The position numbers and the translations under genes were made by a program. This document shows, piece after piece, positions 14,691 through 22,256 of a stretch of DNA of 64,000 bases. This DNA is from Rhodothermales bacterium. GTDB taxonomy: Bacteria; Bacteroidota; Rhodothermia; Rhodothermales; JANQRZ01. The stretch covers positions 124,001-188,000 of the forward strand of contig JBDUXZ010000020.1 of the NCBI GenBank assembly GCA_039944855.1, in the 5' to 3' direction. Every line of letters starts with the position of its first letter. Position 1 is the first letter of the stretch. The notes beneath the pieces were generated by a model that saw only the letters and a program-made list of their open reading frames with translations, ran no database searches and was not told where the DNA came from.

Positions 14691-15929
14691 CTAGAACAGC
14701 CCGAAGCGGACCTGCACCAGGTGGTTGTAGCGCTCGAGTTGTCCCGGTAGCCGGCCGTCTTCGACGCCGTAGAACACGTAGTCGAGCCGGAAGAACGGCG
14801 TCTCGATCCCCGTTCCGAACGTCGGATAGCCCTGGCTGATGCCCGCCCGCAGCGCGACTACGTTCGCGACGACGGCCTGCCCACCGAGGCGGAACTTCGA
14901 GAGGAACGGCTGGCTCGATTCCGAGGTGTTGGCGCTCACGTAGTCCAGCGCCGCACCGAGATCGGTGAGGATGGGGAACGTCGCGATCGTCGGCACCCAG
15001 TACGACGTGCCGACGCGGAACGTCGGCGTCCCGTCGCGGTCCTCGAAGTCAGCCAGGATCTGCTCGACTTCTTGCATGTCGTCCTCGCCCTCGCCCGTCA
15101 ACTCGATGGACTCGTAGAGGTCGTAGTCGAAGCTACCGCCGACGACGTCGTAGACGGCGAGGCCGAAGTCGAGCGAGCCGGGCAGCGTGCGCACGGCGTC
15201 GGTGTACTGGAGGCCGAGGTCGAAGCTGACCGTGGAGCCGTTGATGATGTAGACCTTCTCGTTGTCGGGGTCGATAGCAAGGAAGTCTTCGTTCTTGTAC
15301 CCGATGTACCGCCGCGCGTACTTCCCGGCGAGGCCAACGGATAGGTTCGTGTTCGGGATCGTCCCGCCGCCTGCAACCACGGCCATCGCGTCGAGCTGGC
15401 TGAAGACGTCGAAGATGGGGATGCCGCTCCCGTTGTCCTCGTATCGGTACTGCGAGGTATTGCTCCCGAAGAGGCCCGCGCCGACGCCGTACGGCCCGAG
15501 CGCCACCATCACCGAAGGCAGCAGTACGGCCGCGCCCCCTGCCGTCGGCTGCCGCCCACGTTCGAAGGCGTCTTGGAAGAGGTCACGGTTCTCCGGCGTT
15601 AGCGGCAGCTCCACGCCCTCGTCGAAGGCGGGCTCCACGCGGTCGCGGAAGAAGTCGAGGTCGTCGAAGAACTTCGTGCTCAGCTCGCCCCGCACGCCGA
15701 GGATCTCGATGCGTGGCCGGATGATGCCGAGTTGGGCGAAGTGCGCCGGGTTGTAGAAGAAAGCCGTTTCTGGCCCGGCAAACGCGACCCCAGCCCCGCC
15801 CATCGCGAGCACCTGGGACGACGGGACGATCGTGCGGGCGTATTGCTCGTATCGCTGCGCCTGTGCAGGCGCCCCGAGCATCGCGGCGAGGGTGAGGAGG
15901 AGGGCGAGGCGGAGCGCGGCGTTCTTCAT
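14691..15929 (-). CDS. Outer-membrane beta-barrel protein (FadL/PorV-like signature)
   Basis: A 412-residue protein. The signal peptide MKNAALRLALLLTLAAMLGA ends at AQAQ. The mature start has the pattern VLAMGGAGVAFAGPETAFFYNPA, shared by FadL-type and PorV-type barrels in which a Gly-rich hatch is followed by a strand. Alternating aromatic strands continue to a terminal strand LVQVRFGLF ending in Phe, the usual outer-membrane insertion signal. The upstream ATG (15983) adds 18 residues without signal character, so 15929 was used. Substrate unknown; it is flanked by its own terminator and a TPR lipoprotein gene upstream. Confidence 0.75.
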   Translation of the reverse strand: MKNAALRLALLLTLAAMLGAPAQAQRYEQYARTIVPSSQVLAMGGAGVAFAGPETAFFYNPAHFAQLGIIRPRIEILGVRGELSTKFFDDLDFFRDRVEPAFDEGVELPLTPENRDLFQDAFERGRQPTAGGAAVLLPSVMVALGPYGVGAGLFGSNTSQYRYEDNGSGIPIFDVFSQLDAMAVVAGGGTIPNTNLSVGLAGKYARRYIGYKNEDFLAIDPDNEKVYIINGSTVSFDLGLQYTDAVRTLPGSLDFGLAVYDVVGGSFDYDLYESIELTGEGEDDMQEVEQILADFEDRDGTPTFRVGTSYWVPTIATFPILTDLGAALDYVSANTSESSQPFLSKFRLGGQAVVANVVALRAGISQGYPTFGTGIETPFFRLDYVFYGVEDGRLPGQLERYNHLVQVRFGLF

Positions 15930-16022
15930 GAGGCTGGTCGATTGGGACGGCCGGAGGCGCGGCGGGGTAGAGCGAGAGTCCATCGCGGCCCTGCTACGTG
16001 GCTTGTTTATAACAATAAAGTA

Positions 16023-16056
16023 GGGGCGGCGCCGTCAAATTGCGACACGCCGCCCC
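16023..16056 (-). terminator. Terminator of the TPR lipoprotein gene
   Basis: Stem GGGGCGGCG / CGCCGCCCC with a 16-base loop, followed on the minus strand by TACTTTATTGTTAT, giving a U-rich tail. It lies 34 bases after the stop. Confidence 0.75.
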
Positions 16057-16090
16057 CGAATTATCAGCACCCGGAGGTGCAGCCTTTAGC

Positions 16091-17023
16091 TCAGCCCCCG
16101 CAGAAACCGTCGAAGCTGCCCTCGAACGTCGAGTAGAGATCCAGCGCTTCGTCCAGATACACCTGCATCTCGGCATTGCCACCGTTGTAAATGAGCAGGT
16201 CGAGCGAGAAGAACGCCTCGGCGATCGCGTCGAGGTTGGTGTGGATGTTCTCCTCGAACGAGACGATGTTCTCGCTGCCCGTGCAGAAGCCGACGCGGGC
16301 ATCGCCCGACTCCCCGACGAGGAACCAGTCGACGGGGACCTCTGGAGACTCAAAGATGCCGAGATACGCCCCGAGTGTGAGCGCCACGGCGTTCATCGTG
16401 AGCGCCGCGTTGACACGGCGGGCGTTACCGCCGAAGTGGTCGTGGAGGTCGGCGAGCAGGGCGTCGCGGTCGTGCGCGAGCGCTCCGCCTTGCACGACCG
16501 TGCACGGGTCGAGCTCGCTGAGCCCGGCGGGGAGCACCGGCCGCGACGTCGGCGAGGCCGGGCTGTTGAGGAGGCGGACGACTTCGGCGAGGACCGGCGC
16601 GGCGCCAGCGAACTCGTCGTACCCCTCGGCGGCGCGGGGGTTGAAGGGCCGCGTCGGCTCGTCCGAATCCCACGTGCACGTGTCGGCCTGCGCACCGCGC
16701 GCCTGCCCGCCCTCGGCCTCGATCGCGTCGAGGAGGTAGCTCGTCACGGCTTCGAGATCGAGCAGGTTGAGCGCCTCGCCCTGCATGAGCGTCGAGGCGA
16801 GGTCGAGCCGGACGACGGGGTTCTCCGGCGCCTGCTCGAACGCTTGCCGGAGCAGGGTCTCGGCCCGCTCGAAATCTTGGTTGGTGCGGGCGTGGGCGGC
16901 GTCTTCGATCAGGTTCTCGACGCTGCCGCCCTCTTCGTAGGCCGCGTCGAGCACGTTGCAGCCGGCCATGACGAGCGCGGCGGCGAGGCCGGCGACGCCC
17001 AGAGCGTGGGGGATTCGTAGCAT
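16091..17023 (-). CDS. TPR-containing lipoprotein of unknown function
   Basis: A 310-residue protein starting MLRIPHALGVAGLAAALVM with lipobox MAGC. After the lipid anchor comes a helical segment with a TPR-like repeat (ARTNQDFERAETLLRQAFEQAPENPVVRLDLA). A less repetitive helical region with four or five Cys follows (ADTCTW, LDPCTV, GFCTG, GFCGG), which may form disulphides. It ends GFCGG. An earlier ATG at 17161 would bury the signal behind 46 residues. No ligand or partner is evident; neighbours are other envelope genes on the same strand. Confidence 0.7.
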   Translation of the reverse strand: MLRIPHALGVAGLAAALVMAGCNVLDAAYEEGGSVENLIEDAAHARTNQDFERAETLLRQAFEQAPENPVVRLDLASTLMQGEALNLLDLEAVTSYLLDAIEAEGGQARGAQADTCTWDSDEPTRPFNPRAAEGYDEFAGAAPVLAEVVRLLNSPASPTSRPVLPAGLSELDPCTVVQGGALAHDRDALLADLHDHFGGNARRVNAALTMNAVALTLGAYLGIFESPEVPVDWFLVGESGDARVGFCTGSENIVSFEENIHTNLDAIAEAFFSLDLLIYNGGNAEMQVYLDEALDLYSTFEGSFDGFCGG

Positions 17024-17170
17024 GATTCTCGGGTAAGGACGGGGGTTCGGTGACCGGAGAGCGGTCCCTCCAGGTATCGAACCCGGAGGCGGGATCCGTA
17101 GCCGCTCCCGCTCAGCCTGCCGATTTGTAACGCACTCGTGTCCCGAGCCTACGGCCGGCACCGCCCGCGC

Positions 17171-18442
17171 TCAGCCGCCGCGCACGGCCTGCGCCGGCTC
17201 CACGGCCGAGGCCCGTGCCGCGGGGTAGAGCGCCGCCGCCGCGCACAGCCCGACGGCCACCGCTACGATCAGCACTACGTCCCACGGGCGCACCGCGACG
17301 GGGTACGCGTCGATGATGAACGACTCGGCGCCGGCGAGTGGGACGAGGCCAAAGTGCTGCTGCGCAAGGGCGAGCCCGAGCCCGAGCACGAGCCCGAGCC
17401 CGCTACCGACGACGCCGACGAGGAGGCCTTCGAGCAAGAAGATCCGCCGGATGTCACCGCGCGACGCGCCCATCGCCTGCAACGCGCCGAGGTCGCGCCG
17501 CTTCTCGATCACGATCATCGTCAGGCTCCCGACAATGTTGAACGCAGCGACGACGATGATGAGCGCGAGCACGAACGACGCGCCCCACTTCTCCAATCGC
17601 ATCACGTCGTAGAGCGAGCGCTGGAGGTCGTACCACGTCTGCACGCGGAGCCGCTCGGGATCGAGTTGCCGTTCGAGCGCGGCTTTGACCGCCTCGGCGT
17701 TTTCAAGATCGTCGAGCCGGAGTTCGATGCCGCTGACCTGGCCGGGCATGCGGAAGAGCCGCTGCGCTTCGCCGAGTTCGATGAAGACGTGGCTGGCGTC
17801 GTAGACCGGCTCCAGCTCGTAGAGCCCGCGCACGGCGAAGGGCTGGAGCGGCGGCAGCCCGAGCGGCTGCGTCAGCATGCGCTCGATGCCGGGGGCGGAG
17901 AGGAGCGCGACGCGGCTGCCCGTCGCGTCGTCGAGGCCGGGGTAGAGCCCGAGCCGCAGCCCGAGGCTCGCGCCGAGCACGATGCCCGCCTGCTCGTCCC
18001 GCCGCGCAAGGTCGAACTGGCCTGACGTGGTCGAGGCCGCCGCCCCGCTCTGCCCGAGGCTGTCGGCGAATGCGCTCGCTTCGACGCCCCGCACGACGAC
18101 GACCTGCGTCTCGTCCGGTGCGCCGGCATACGTCAGGAGGGCCTTCCCCTCGACGTACGCCGCCGCCGACTCGACGTGCTCGAACCCCGCGACGACGCGC
18201 AGCAGCGAGTCCGCCTCCGTCAGCCCGCGGCCTTCCACCGACTCGATGCGGACGTGCGGGTCGAACGAGACGAGGAGGTCGCGGACGATGTCGTAAAACC
18301 CGTTCATCACGCTCAGCACGACGATCAGCGCCGTCACGCCGAGCGCGACGCCCGCCACCGAGAGCCCGCTGATGACGGAGACGAGCGTGACGCGGCGCGA
18401 GGTGGCGAGGTAGCGCCGGGCGATGAGGAAGCGGTAGTCCAA
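17171..18442 (-). CDS. ABC transporter permease of the LolC/LolE (FtsX/MacB) family
   Basis: A 423-residue inner-membrane permease. It has one N-terminal helix (VTLVSVISGLSVAGVALGV), a large periplasmic domain of about 230 residues, and three C-terminal helices within an FtsX domain (ASFVLALIIVVAAFNIVGSL, LEGLLVGVVGSGLGLVLGLG, VVLIVAVAVGLCAAAALYPA). The N-terminal YRFLIARRYLATSRR and the ALQAMGAS motif that contacts the ATPase are typical of LolC/E, which release lipoproteins from the inner membrane. No LolD ATPase gene is adjacent. Other FtsX-type exporters cannot be excluded. Confidence 0.88.
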   Translation of the reverse strand: MDYRFLIARRYLATSRRVTLVSVISGLSVAGVALGVTALIVVLSVMNGFYDIVRDLLVSFDPHVRIESVEGRGLTEADSLLRVVAGFEHVESAAAYVEGKALLTYAGAPDETQVVVVRGVEASAFADSLGQSGAAASTTSGQFDLARRDEQAGIVLGASLGLRLGLYPGLDDATGSRVALLSAPGIERMLTQPLGLPPLQPFAVRGLYELEPVYDASHVFIELGEAQRLFRMPGQVSGIELRLDDLENAEAVKAALERQLDPERLRVQTWYDLQRSLYDVMRLEKWGASFVLALIIVVAAFNIVGSLTMIVIEKRRDLGALQAMGASRGDIRRIFLLEGLLVGVVGSGLGLVLGLGLALAQQHFGLVPLAGAESFIIDAYPVAVRPWDVVLIVAVAVGLCAAAALYPAARASAVEPAQAVRGG

Positions 18443-18463
18443 CGAGATGGGGGATCGTCAACG

Positions 18464-18491
18464 GTAGAGACGCGACATGTCGCGTCTGCAC
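18464..18491. repeat. Dispersed palindromic repeat, copy 2
   Basis: Contains a perfect 20-bp palindrome with half-site AGACGCGACA and flanking GTAG / GCAC. It sits between the divergent LolC/E-type gene and the next outer-membrane gene. Confidence 0.75.
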
Positions 18492-18640
18492 GGCACGGCG
18501 CGTCCGTACGAAGGCCGAAGCTACGCCAAAGGCTTCCGCGCAACCGTTCTGGCCACCGCCGCGCCGGGGGCGAAACGCCGTGCCGCTCGAACAAAACGCC
18601 GTGCCGTCGGGTAGGCCCGGCACCGCTCTCCGCCCTCGGC

Positions 18641-19357
18641 ATGCGCTGCCTCGCCTCGCTCCTTCTTTCCCTCCTCGCCCTCGCGCTGTGTGGCGGGATC
18701 GCGCAGGCACAGCCTGTGCTCGACCCTCCGGAACCCGAGGGCCCCGCCCACTACGGCACCGGCGTCGGCGCGACGATCCTGCTCACGAACTACGGGTTCG
18801 GGCTCGGCGGCGTCTACCGGCAGGCCCTCGGCGAAACCACGTCGTTCGTCGTCGAGGCCAGCATCGGGTCGGGCAAAGACGAGCGCGAGCAGGAGTTCTT
18901 CGTCGGCTTCTTCGGCGACACCGTCGTGCCGTTCAAGCGGAGCAACTTCCTCATGGCCCCGGTCTACGCCGGGCTGGAGCGGCGGCTGTTCCGCGACGCC
19001 GTCGAGGACGGCTTCCGCCCGTTCGCGCAACTCCTCGGCGGGCCGGCCCTCGGGTTCCAGTGGCCGTACTTCGACGACGAGAACGGCAACGGCCTCCGCG
19101 ACACCGACGAGCGGAAGCTCGGCGTGCTCAGCGGGCTCGGCGACGGGAGCTTCCGCGTCGGCGTCGGTGGGACGCTCGCGTTCGGGGCCTACTTCGGCGA
19201 GAGCCGCCGCGCCACGCAGGGCGTCCGGATCGGCTACATGGCGGCCTATTTCTTCGAAGCCGTCGAACTGCTGGAGCCGCGGCCCGAAGTCGAGAGCCCG
19301 ACGCAGCACTTCTTCGGGACGCCCGTCGTCAGCCTCCACCTCGTCCGCCTCTTCTGA
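18641..19357 (+). CDS. Secreted or outer-membrane protein, probable small beta-barrel
   Basis: A 238-residue protein. The signal peptide MRCLASLLLSLLALALCGG ends at AQAQ. The mature chain alternates Gly/aromatic strands (GTGVGATILLTNYGFGLGGV, TTSFVVEASIGSG, SFRVGVGGTLAFGAYFGE) and ends in VVSLHLVRLF with a terminal Phe, the layout of an 8- to 10-strand barrel. An Asp-rich DENGNGLRDTDERK loop resembles a calcium-binding or thrombospondin-3-like turn. The frame is open far upstream, but only this ATG gives a signal peptide. No family recognised. Confidence 0.7.
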   Translation: MRCLASLLLSLLALALCGGIAQAQPVLDPPEPEGPAHYGTGVGATILLTNYGFGLGGVYRQALGETTSFVVEASIGSGKDEREQEFFVGFFGDTVVPFKRSNFLMAPVYAGLERRLFRDAVEDGFRPFAQLLGGPALGFQWPYFDDENGNGLRDTDERKLGVLSGLGDGSFRVGVGGTLAFGAYFGESRRATQGVRIGYMAAYFFEAVELLEPRPEVESPTQHFFGTPVVSLHLVRLF

Positions 19358-19384
19358 GCGGGGCCATCGGACGTTGCCTTGCAT

Positions 19385-19547
19385 TGTTGAGAAGCTCTCC
19401 ACTTTGTCATCCCGAGCGGAACGGAGTGGAGCCGAGGGATCTCTGCGGACACAGTTGCGACAGTCTGCCGCGGTCTCCCCCGGAAAGATCCTTCGGCTGC
19501 GGCCTGTGGCCTCCGCTCAGGATGACACCCATTCGAGCTTCTCAACA
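19385..19547. repeat. Dispersed element with nested inverted repeats, copy B
   Basis: The core (19406-19526) matches the element at 6648-6790, with ends GTCATCCCGAGCGG / CCGCTCAGGATGAC. Outside it lies a second perfect 13-bp inverted repeat, TGTTGAGAAGCTC (19385-19397) and GAGCTTCTCAACA (19535-19547). It fills most of the 304-bp gap before the GMC oxidoreductase gene and has no coding potential. Confidence 0.8.
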
Positions 19548-19623
19548 GAGCAACGTTACCTCACCTGCTCGATGGGCGCCCGCTCACGGCACCCGTGTGA
19601 AGATGTCGTATACTGCCGACGTG

Positions 19624-19638
19624 GTTAACGGCGTTAAC
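19624..19638. promoter_or_regulatory. Tandem GTTAAC sites upstream of the GMC oxidoreductase gene
   Basis: Two copies of the palindrome GTTAAC separated by GGC, 24 bases before the ATG, in a short stretch less GC-rich than its surroundings. The arrangement is what a small dimeric repressor might bind; no regulator gene is adjacent. Confidence 0.3.
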
Positions 19639-19661
19639 ACTCCCCACGACTTCCCTTTGCC

Positions 19662-21695
19662 ATGCCTTTCACCGACGCCCACCTGGAAGCGCTTCGCGCC
19701 GCCTGCGACGCCCTCTTCCCCTCGATCCGCCGCGCCGACGACGCCGACGGATTCTGGGCCCGCCGCGCCAGCGACCTCGACGTGGCCGAATCGTTCGCCG
19801 CGCTCATCGAGTCGCTCGGTGACGCCGAACGGAAGGAGTTCCGCCAGCTCCTCGACCTGCTGGGCTCGCGGCTCCTCGGCGCCACGTGGCTCGGCCCGCT
19901 CAAGCCGATCACCGACCTCACGCCCGAGCAGCGCGAAACGCTCCTGCAGCGGTGGGCGCTCTCGCCGCTGCCGCAGCTCCGCAAGGGCTTCGCCACGCTC
20001 AAAGGCGTCGCCGCGATGTTCTTCTACGGCGACTCGGAGCCCGGCATTCCCAATCCGAACTGGGCGGCTATCGGCTATCCCGGCCCGGTCTCGGAGCCGC
20101 CCGCGTACGTCCGGCCGATCGAGCCGCTGACGCTGGACCGCGACGTGACGCTGCGGTGCGATACCGTCGTCGTCGGCAGCGGGGCGGGCGGGGGCGTCGT
20201 TGCGGGCGAGCTGGCCGAGGCGGGGCACGACGTGATCGTGATCGAGAAGGGGCCGTACGTGGACCGCGACGAGTTCACGCACCGCGAGGCCGAGACGATG
20301 GGCCGGCTCTACGAGCAGCAGGGCGCGCTCGCGACGAAGAGCGGCTCCGTCAGCGTGCTCGCCGGGAGCTGCCTCGGCGGTGGCACGACGATCAACTGGG
20401 CCGGCTCGTTTCGCACCCCGGAATACATCCTCCGCCAGTGGGCTGACCAGCACGACGCGCCGCACTTCCGCAGCCCGGCGTTCCAGCAGAGCATCGAAAC
20501 GCTGGAGCAGGCGATGCACGTCGGGGCGGACCGGGGAACGCGACACAACCCGCAGAACCAGGCGCTGTGGGACGGCTGCACGAAGCTCGGCTACCACGTC
20601 GGCGAGATTCCGCGCAACCAGCGCCCGCCCGAGAGCGAGGCCGAGTGGAAGCGGATCGGCTTCAGCCCCTTCGGCGACCGCGACGGGCTGAAGCAGGGCA
20701 TGCTACCGACGTACCTCCAGCGCGCCGTCGCCCACGGCGCCCGTATCCTCGCCGACACCACCGTCGAGCGCGTGACGATAGCGAACGGCCGCGCGACGGG
20801 CGTTGTGGGGACGTACGAAGGCGTAGACGGACGGCGCGTGCGCGTGACGGTGCAGGCCGAGCGCGTCGTCGTCGCGGCGGGCTCGATCCACACGCCGGCG
20901 CTCCTGCTGCGCAGCGGCATCGAGCACCCCCACCTCGGCCGCCACCTCTTCTTCCACCCCACGGTGGCCGTCGCCGCTCGCTACCCCGACCGGATGGAGC
21001 CCTGGTACGGCCCTATGATGTCGGCCGTCTCGAATGAGTTCGCCAAGCTCGACGGCCTCTACGGCCCGAAGCTGGAGACGCCGCCGACGCACGCCGGCCT
21101 CCTCGGCCTCGCCCTGCCGTGGCGCTCCGGCGAGCAGCACAAGACGGTGATGCGGCACGCCGCCCACATCGGCTCGTTCATCGTGCTCACGCGCGACCGC
21201 GACGGCGGCCGGGTGACGACGAACAAGCAGGGCGGACCGGTGCTCCACTACAGCCTCAGCACGTTCGACCGCGACCACCTGCTGCGGGGCATCGCCGAGG
21301 CGTGCCGCATCCACCTCGCTGCCGGTGCCGAGGAGGTCTACTTCCCGCACAACACGGCGCCGACGTACCAGCGTGTCCACGGCGAGGCCGAATTGGAGCG
21401 TTTCCTCGCGGACATCCCGAACTGGGGCTGGAAGGCGAACCGCTTCCCGCTCTTCACCGCGCATCAGATGGGGACGTGCCGGATGGGCGGGGACGCGAAG
21501 CGCCACCCGATCACGCCCGAGGGCGAGGTCCGCGGCACGAAGAACCTCTACGTCGCCGACGCGAGCTGCTTCCCCGAGTCCAGCGGCGTCAACCCGATGC
21601 TCTCGGTGCAGGCGATTGCGCACTACACGGCGCAGGGGCTCAAGGCGCAGACTGCGAGCCCCGCGCCGCGCCGAAAGGCGAGCGCCGCCGTTTAA
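19662..21695 (+). CDS. GMC-family FAD-dependent oxidoreductase (long-chain alcohol oxidase-like)
   Basis: A 677-residue flavoprotein. Residues 1-150 form a helical region like gluconate 2-dehydrogenase subunit 3 fused to the front (MPFTDAHLEALRAACDALFP). The FAD-binding motif VVVGSGAGGGVVAGELAEAG follows near 168-188, then the GMC signature around GSCLGGGTTINWAG. The C-terminal domain has HQMGTCRMG and ASCFPESSGVNPMLSVQAIA. This order matches fatty-alcohol oxidase/cholesterol oxidase-like proteins, which oxidise alcohols to aldehydes or ketones. Substrate is not predictable. It is flanked by a repeat upstream and the DUF559 cassette downstream. Confidence 0.9.
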   Translation: MPFTDAHLEALRAACDALFPSIRRADDADGFWARRASDLDVAESFAALIESLGDAERKEFRQLLDLLGSRLLGATWLGPLKPITDLTPEQRETLLQRWALSPLPQLRKGFATLKGVAAMFFYGDSEPGIPNPNWAAIGYPGPVSEPPAYVRPIEPLTLDRDVTLRCDTVVVGSGAGGGVVAGELAEAGHDVIVIEKGPYVDRDEFTHREAETMGRLYEQQGALATKSGSVSVLAGSCLGGGTTINWAGSFRTPEYILRQWADQHDAPHFRSPAFQQSIETLEQAMHVGADRGTRHNPQNQALWDGCTKLGYHVGEIPRNQRPPESEAEWKRIGFSPFGDRDGLKQGMLPTYLQRAVAHGARILADTTVERVTIANGRATGVVGTYEGVDGRRVRVTVQAERVVVAAGSIHTPALLLRSGIEHPHLGRHLFFHPTVAVAARYPDRMEPWYGPMMSAVSNEFAKLDGLYGPKLETPPTHAGLLGLALPWRSGEQHKTVMRHAAHIGSFIVLTRDRDGGRVTTNKQGGPVLHYSLSTFDRDHLLRGIAEACRIHLAAGAEEVYFPHNTAPTYQRVHGEAELERFLADIPNWGWKANRFPLFTAHQMGTCRMGGDAKRHPITPEGEVRGTKNLYVADASCFPESSGVNPMLSVQAIAHYTAQGLKAQTASPAPRRKASAAV

Positions 21696-21744
21696 ACTTG
21701 CGGCCAACGACGCCCTCCGCCCTCCCGGCACAGCGATGAAGCAA

Positions 21745-21782
21745 AGTCCCCCTCCTGGACAGGAGGGGACAGGGGTGGTCGA
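21745..21782 (+). repeat. Left inverted repeat of the DUF559 cassette
   Basis: 38 bases containing the hairpin CCCCTCCT-GGAC-AGGAGGGG. It differs from the complement of the right end at one base. Confidence 0.9.
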
Positions 21783-21802
21783 CGAAATGAGGCGACACGA
21801 GC

Positions 21803-22177
21803 ATGAATCCCGACGAGCGCCACACAAACCGTCCGGACTTGAAGCCGATACGGCGCGATCTCCGCAACAACCCGACGTCGGCCGAGCGTGCGCTGTGGCA
21901 GATGCTGAAGGGCCGACGACTCCACGACCGCAAGTTCCGGCGTCAGCACAGCGTCAGTCGATACGTGCTCGACTTCTACTGTCCCGCCGAGAAACTGGCG
22001 GTGGAACTGGATGGCGCGGTACACGACGACCCACTTCGACACGAGTACGACACGAAGAGACAGGCTGAGCTGGAAGCACTTGGCATCGCAGTGCTGCGAT
22101 TCCGAAACCGCGACGTGCTGAAAACGCCGGACACCGTGCTCGCGACTATCTCCGCTCGCTTTAGAGAAGGCAGGTAA
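21803..22177 (+). CDS. DUF559 / Vsr-like endonuclease-domain protein
   Basis: A 124-residue protein of the DUF559 family, whose fold belongs to the PD-(D/E)xK/Vsr nuclease group. It shows the family N-terminus (RRDLRNNPTSAERALWQML), RKFRRQHSVSRYVLDFYC with the acidic metal ligand, LAVELDGAVH with the second acidic residue, and the C-terminal LEALGIAVLRFRNRDVL. Substrate and role of DUF559 proteins are not established; they often occur singly. Here the gene fills an inverted-repeat-bounded cassette, suggesting that it acts on or spreads with those repeats. The ATG at 21803 gives a full-length family member. Confidence 0.9.
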   Translation: MNPDERHTNRPDLKPIRRDLRNNPTSAERALWQMLKGRRLHDRKFRRQHSVSRYVLDFYCPAEKLAVELDGAVHDDPLRHEYDTKRQAELEALGIAVLRFRNRDVLKTPDTVLATISARFREGR

Positions 22178-22183
22178 TCCTCT

Positions 22184-22221
22184 TCGACCACCCCTGGCCC
22201 CTCCTGTCCAGGAGGGGGACT
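22184..22221 (-). repeat. Right inverted repeat of the DUF559 cassette
   Basis: 38 bases, inverted copy of the left end, containing CCCCTCCT-GTCC-AGGAGGGG. It starts 6 bases after the nuclease stop and ends 35 bases before the convergent acyl-CoA dehydrogenase stop. Confidence 0.9.
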
Positions 22222-22256
22222 CGGGCTGCGTTCGTCGTGCTAACACCATTGGGCTG

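Larger units (their letters stand above)
21745..22221 (+). mobile_element. DUF559 endonuclease cassette bounded by 38-bp inverted repeats
   Basis: A 477-bp unit. The left end (21745-21782) and right end (22184-22221) are inverted copies, 37 of 38 identical, reading AGTCCCCCTCCTGG... inward to ...GGGGTGGTCGA. Each end also contains its own hairpin (CCCCTCCT, 4-base loop, AGGAGGGG). The single gene inside is a DUF559/Vsr-like nuclease with only 20 and 6 bp between gene and repeats. No target-site duplication is visible. Mobility is inferred from the structure. Confidence 0.75.
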
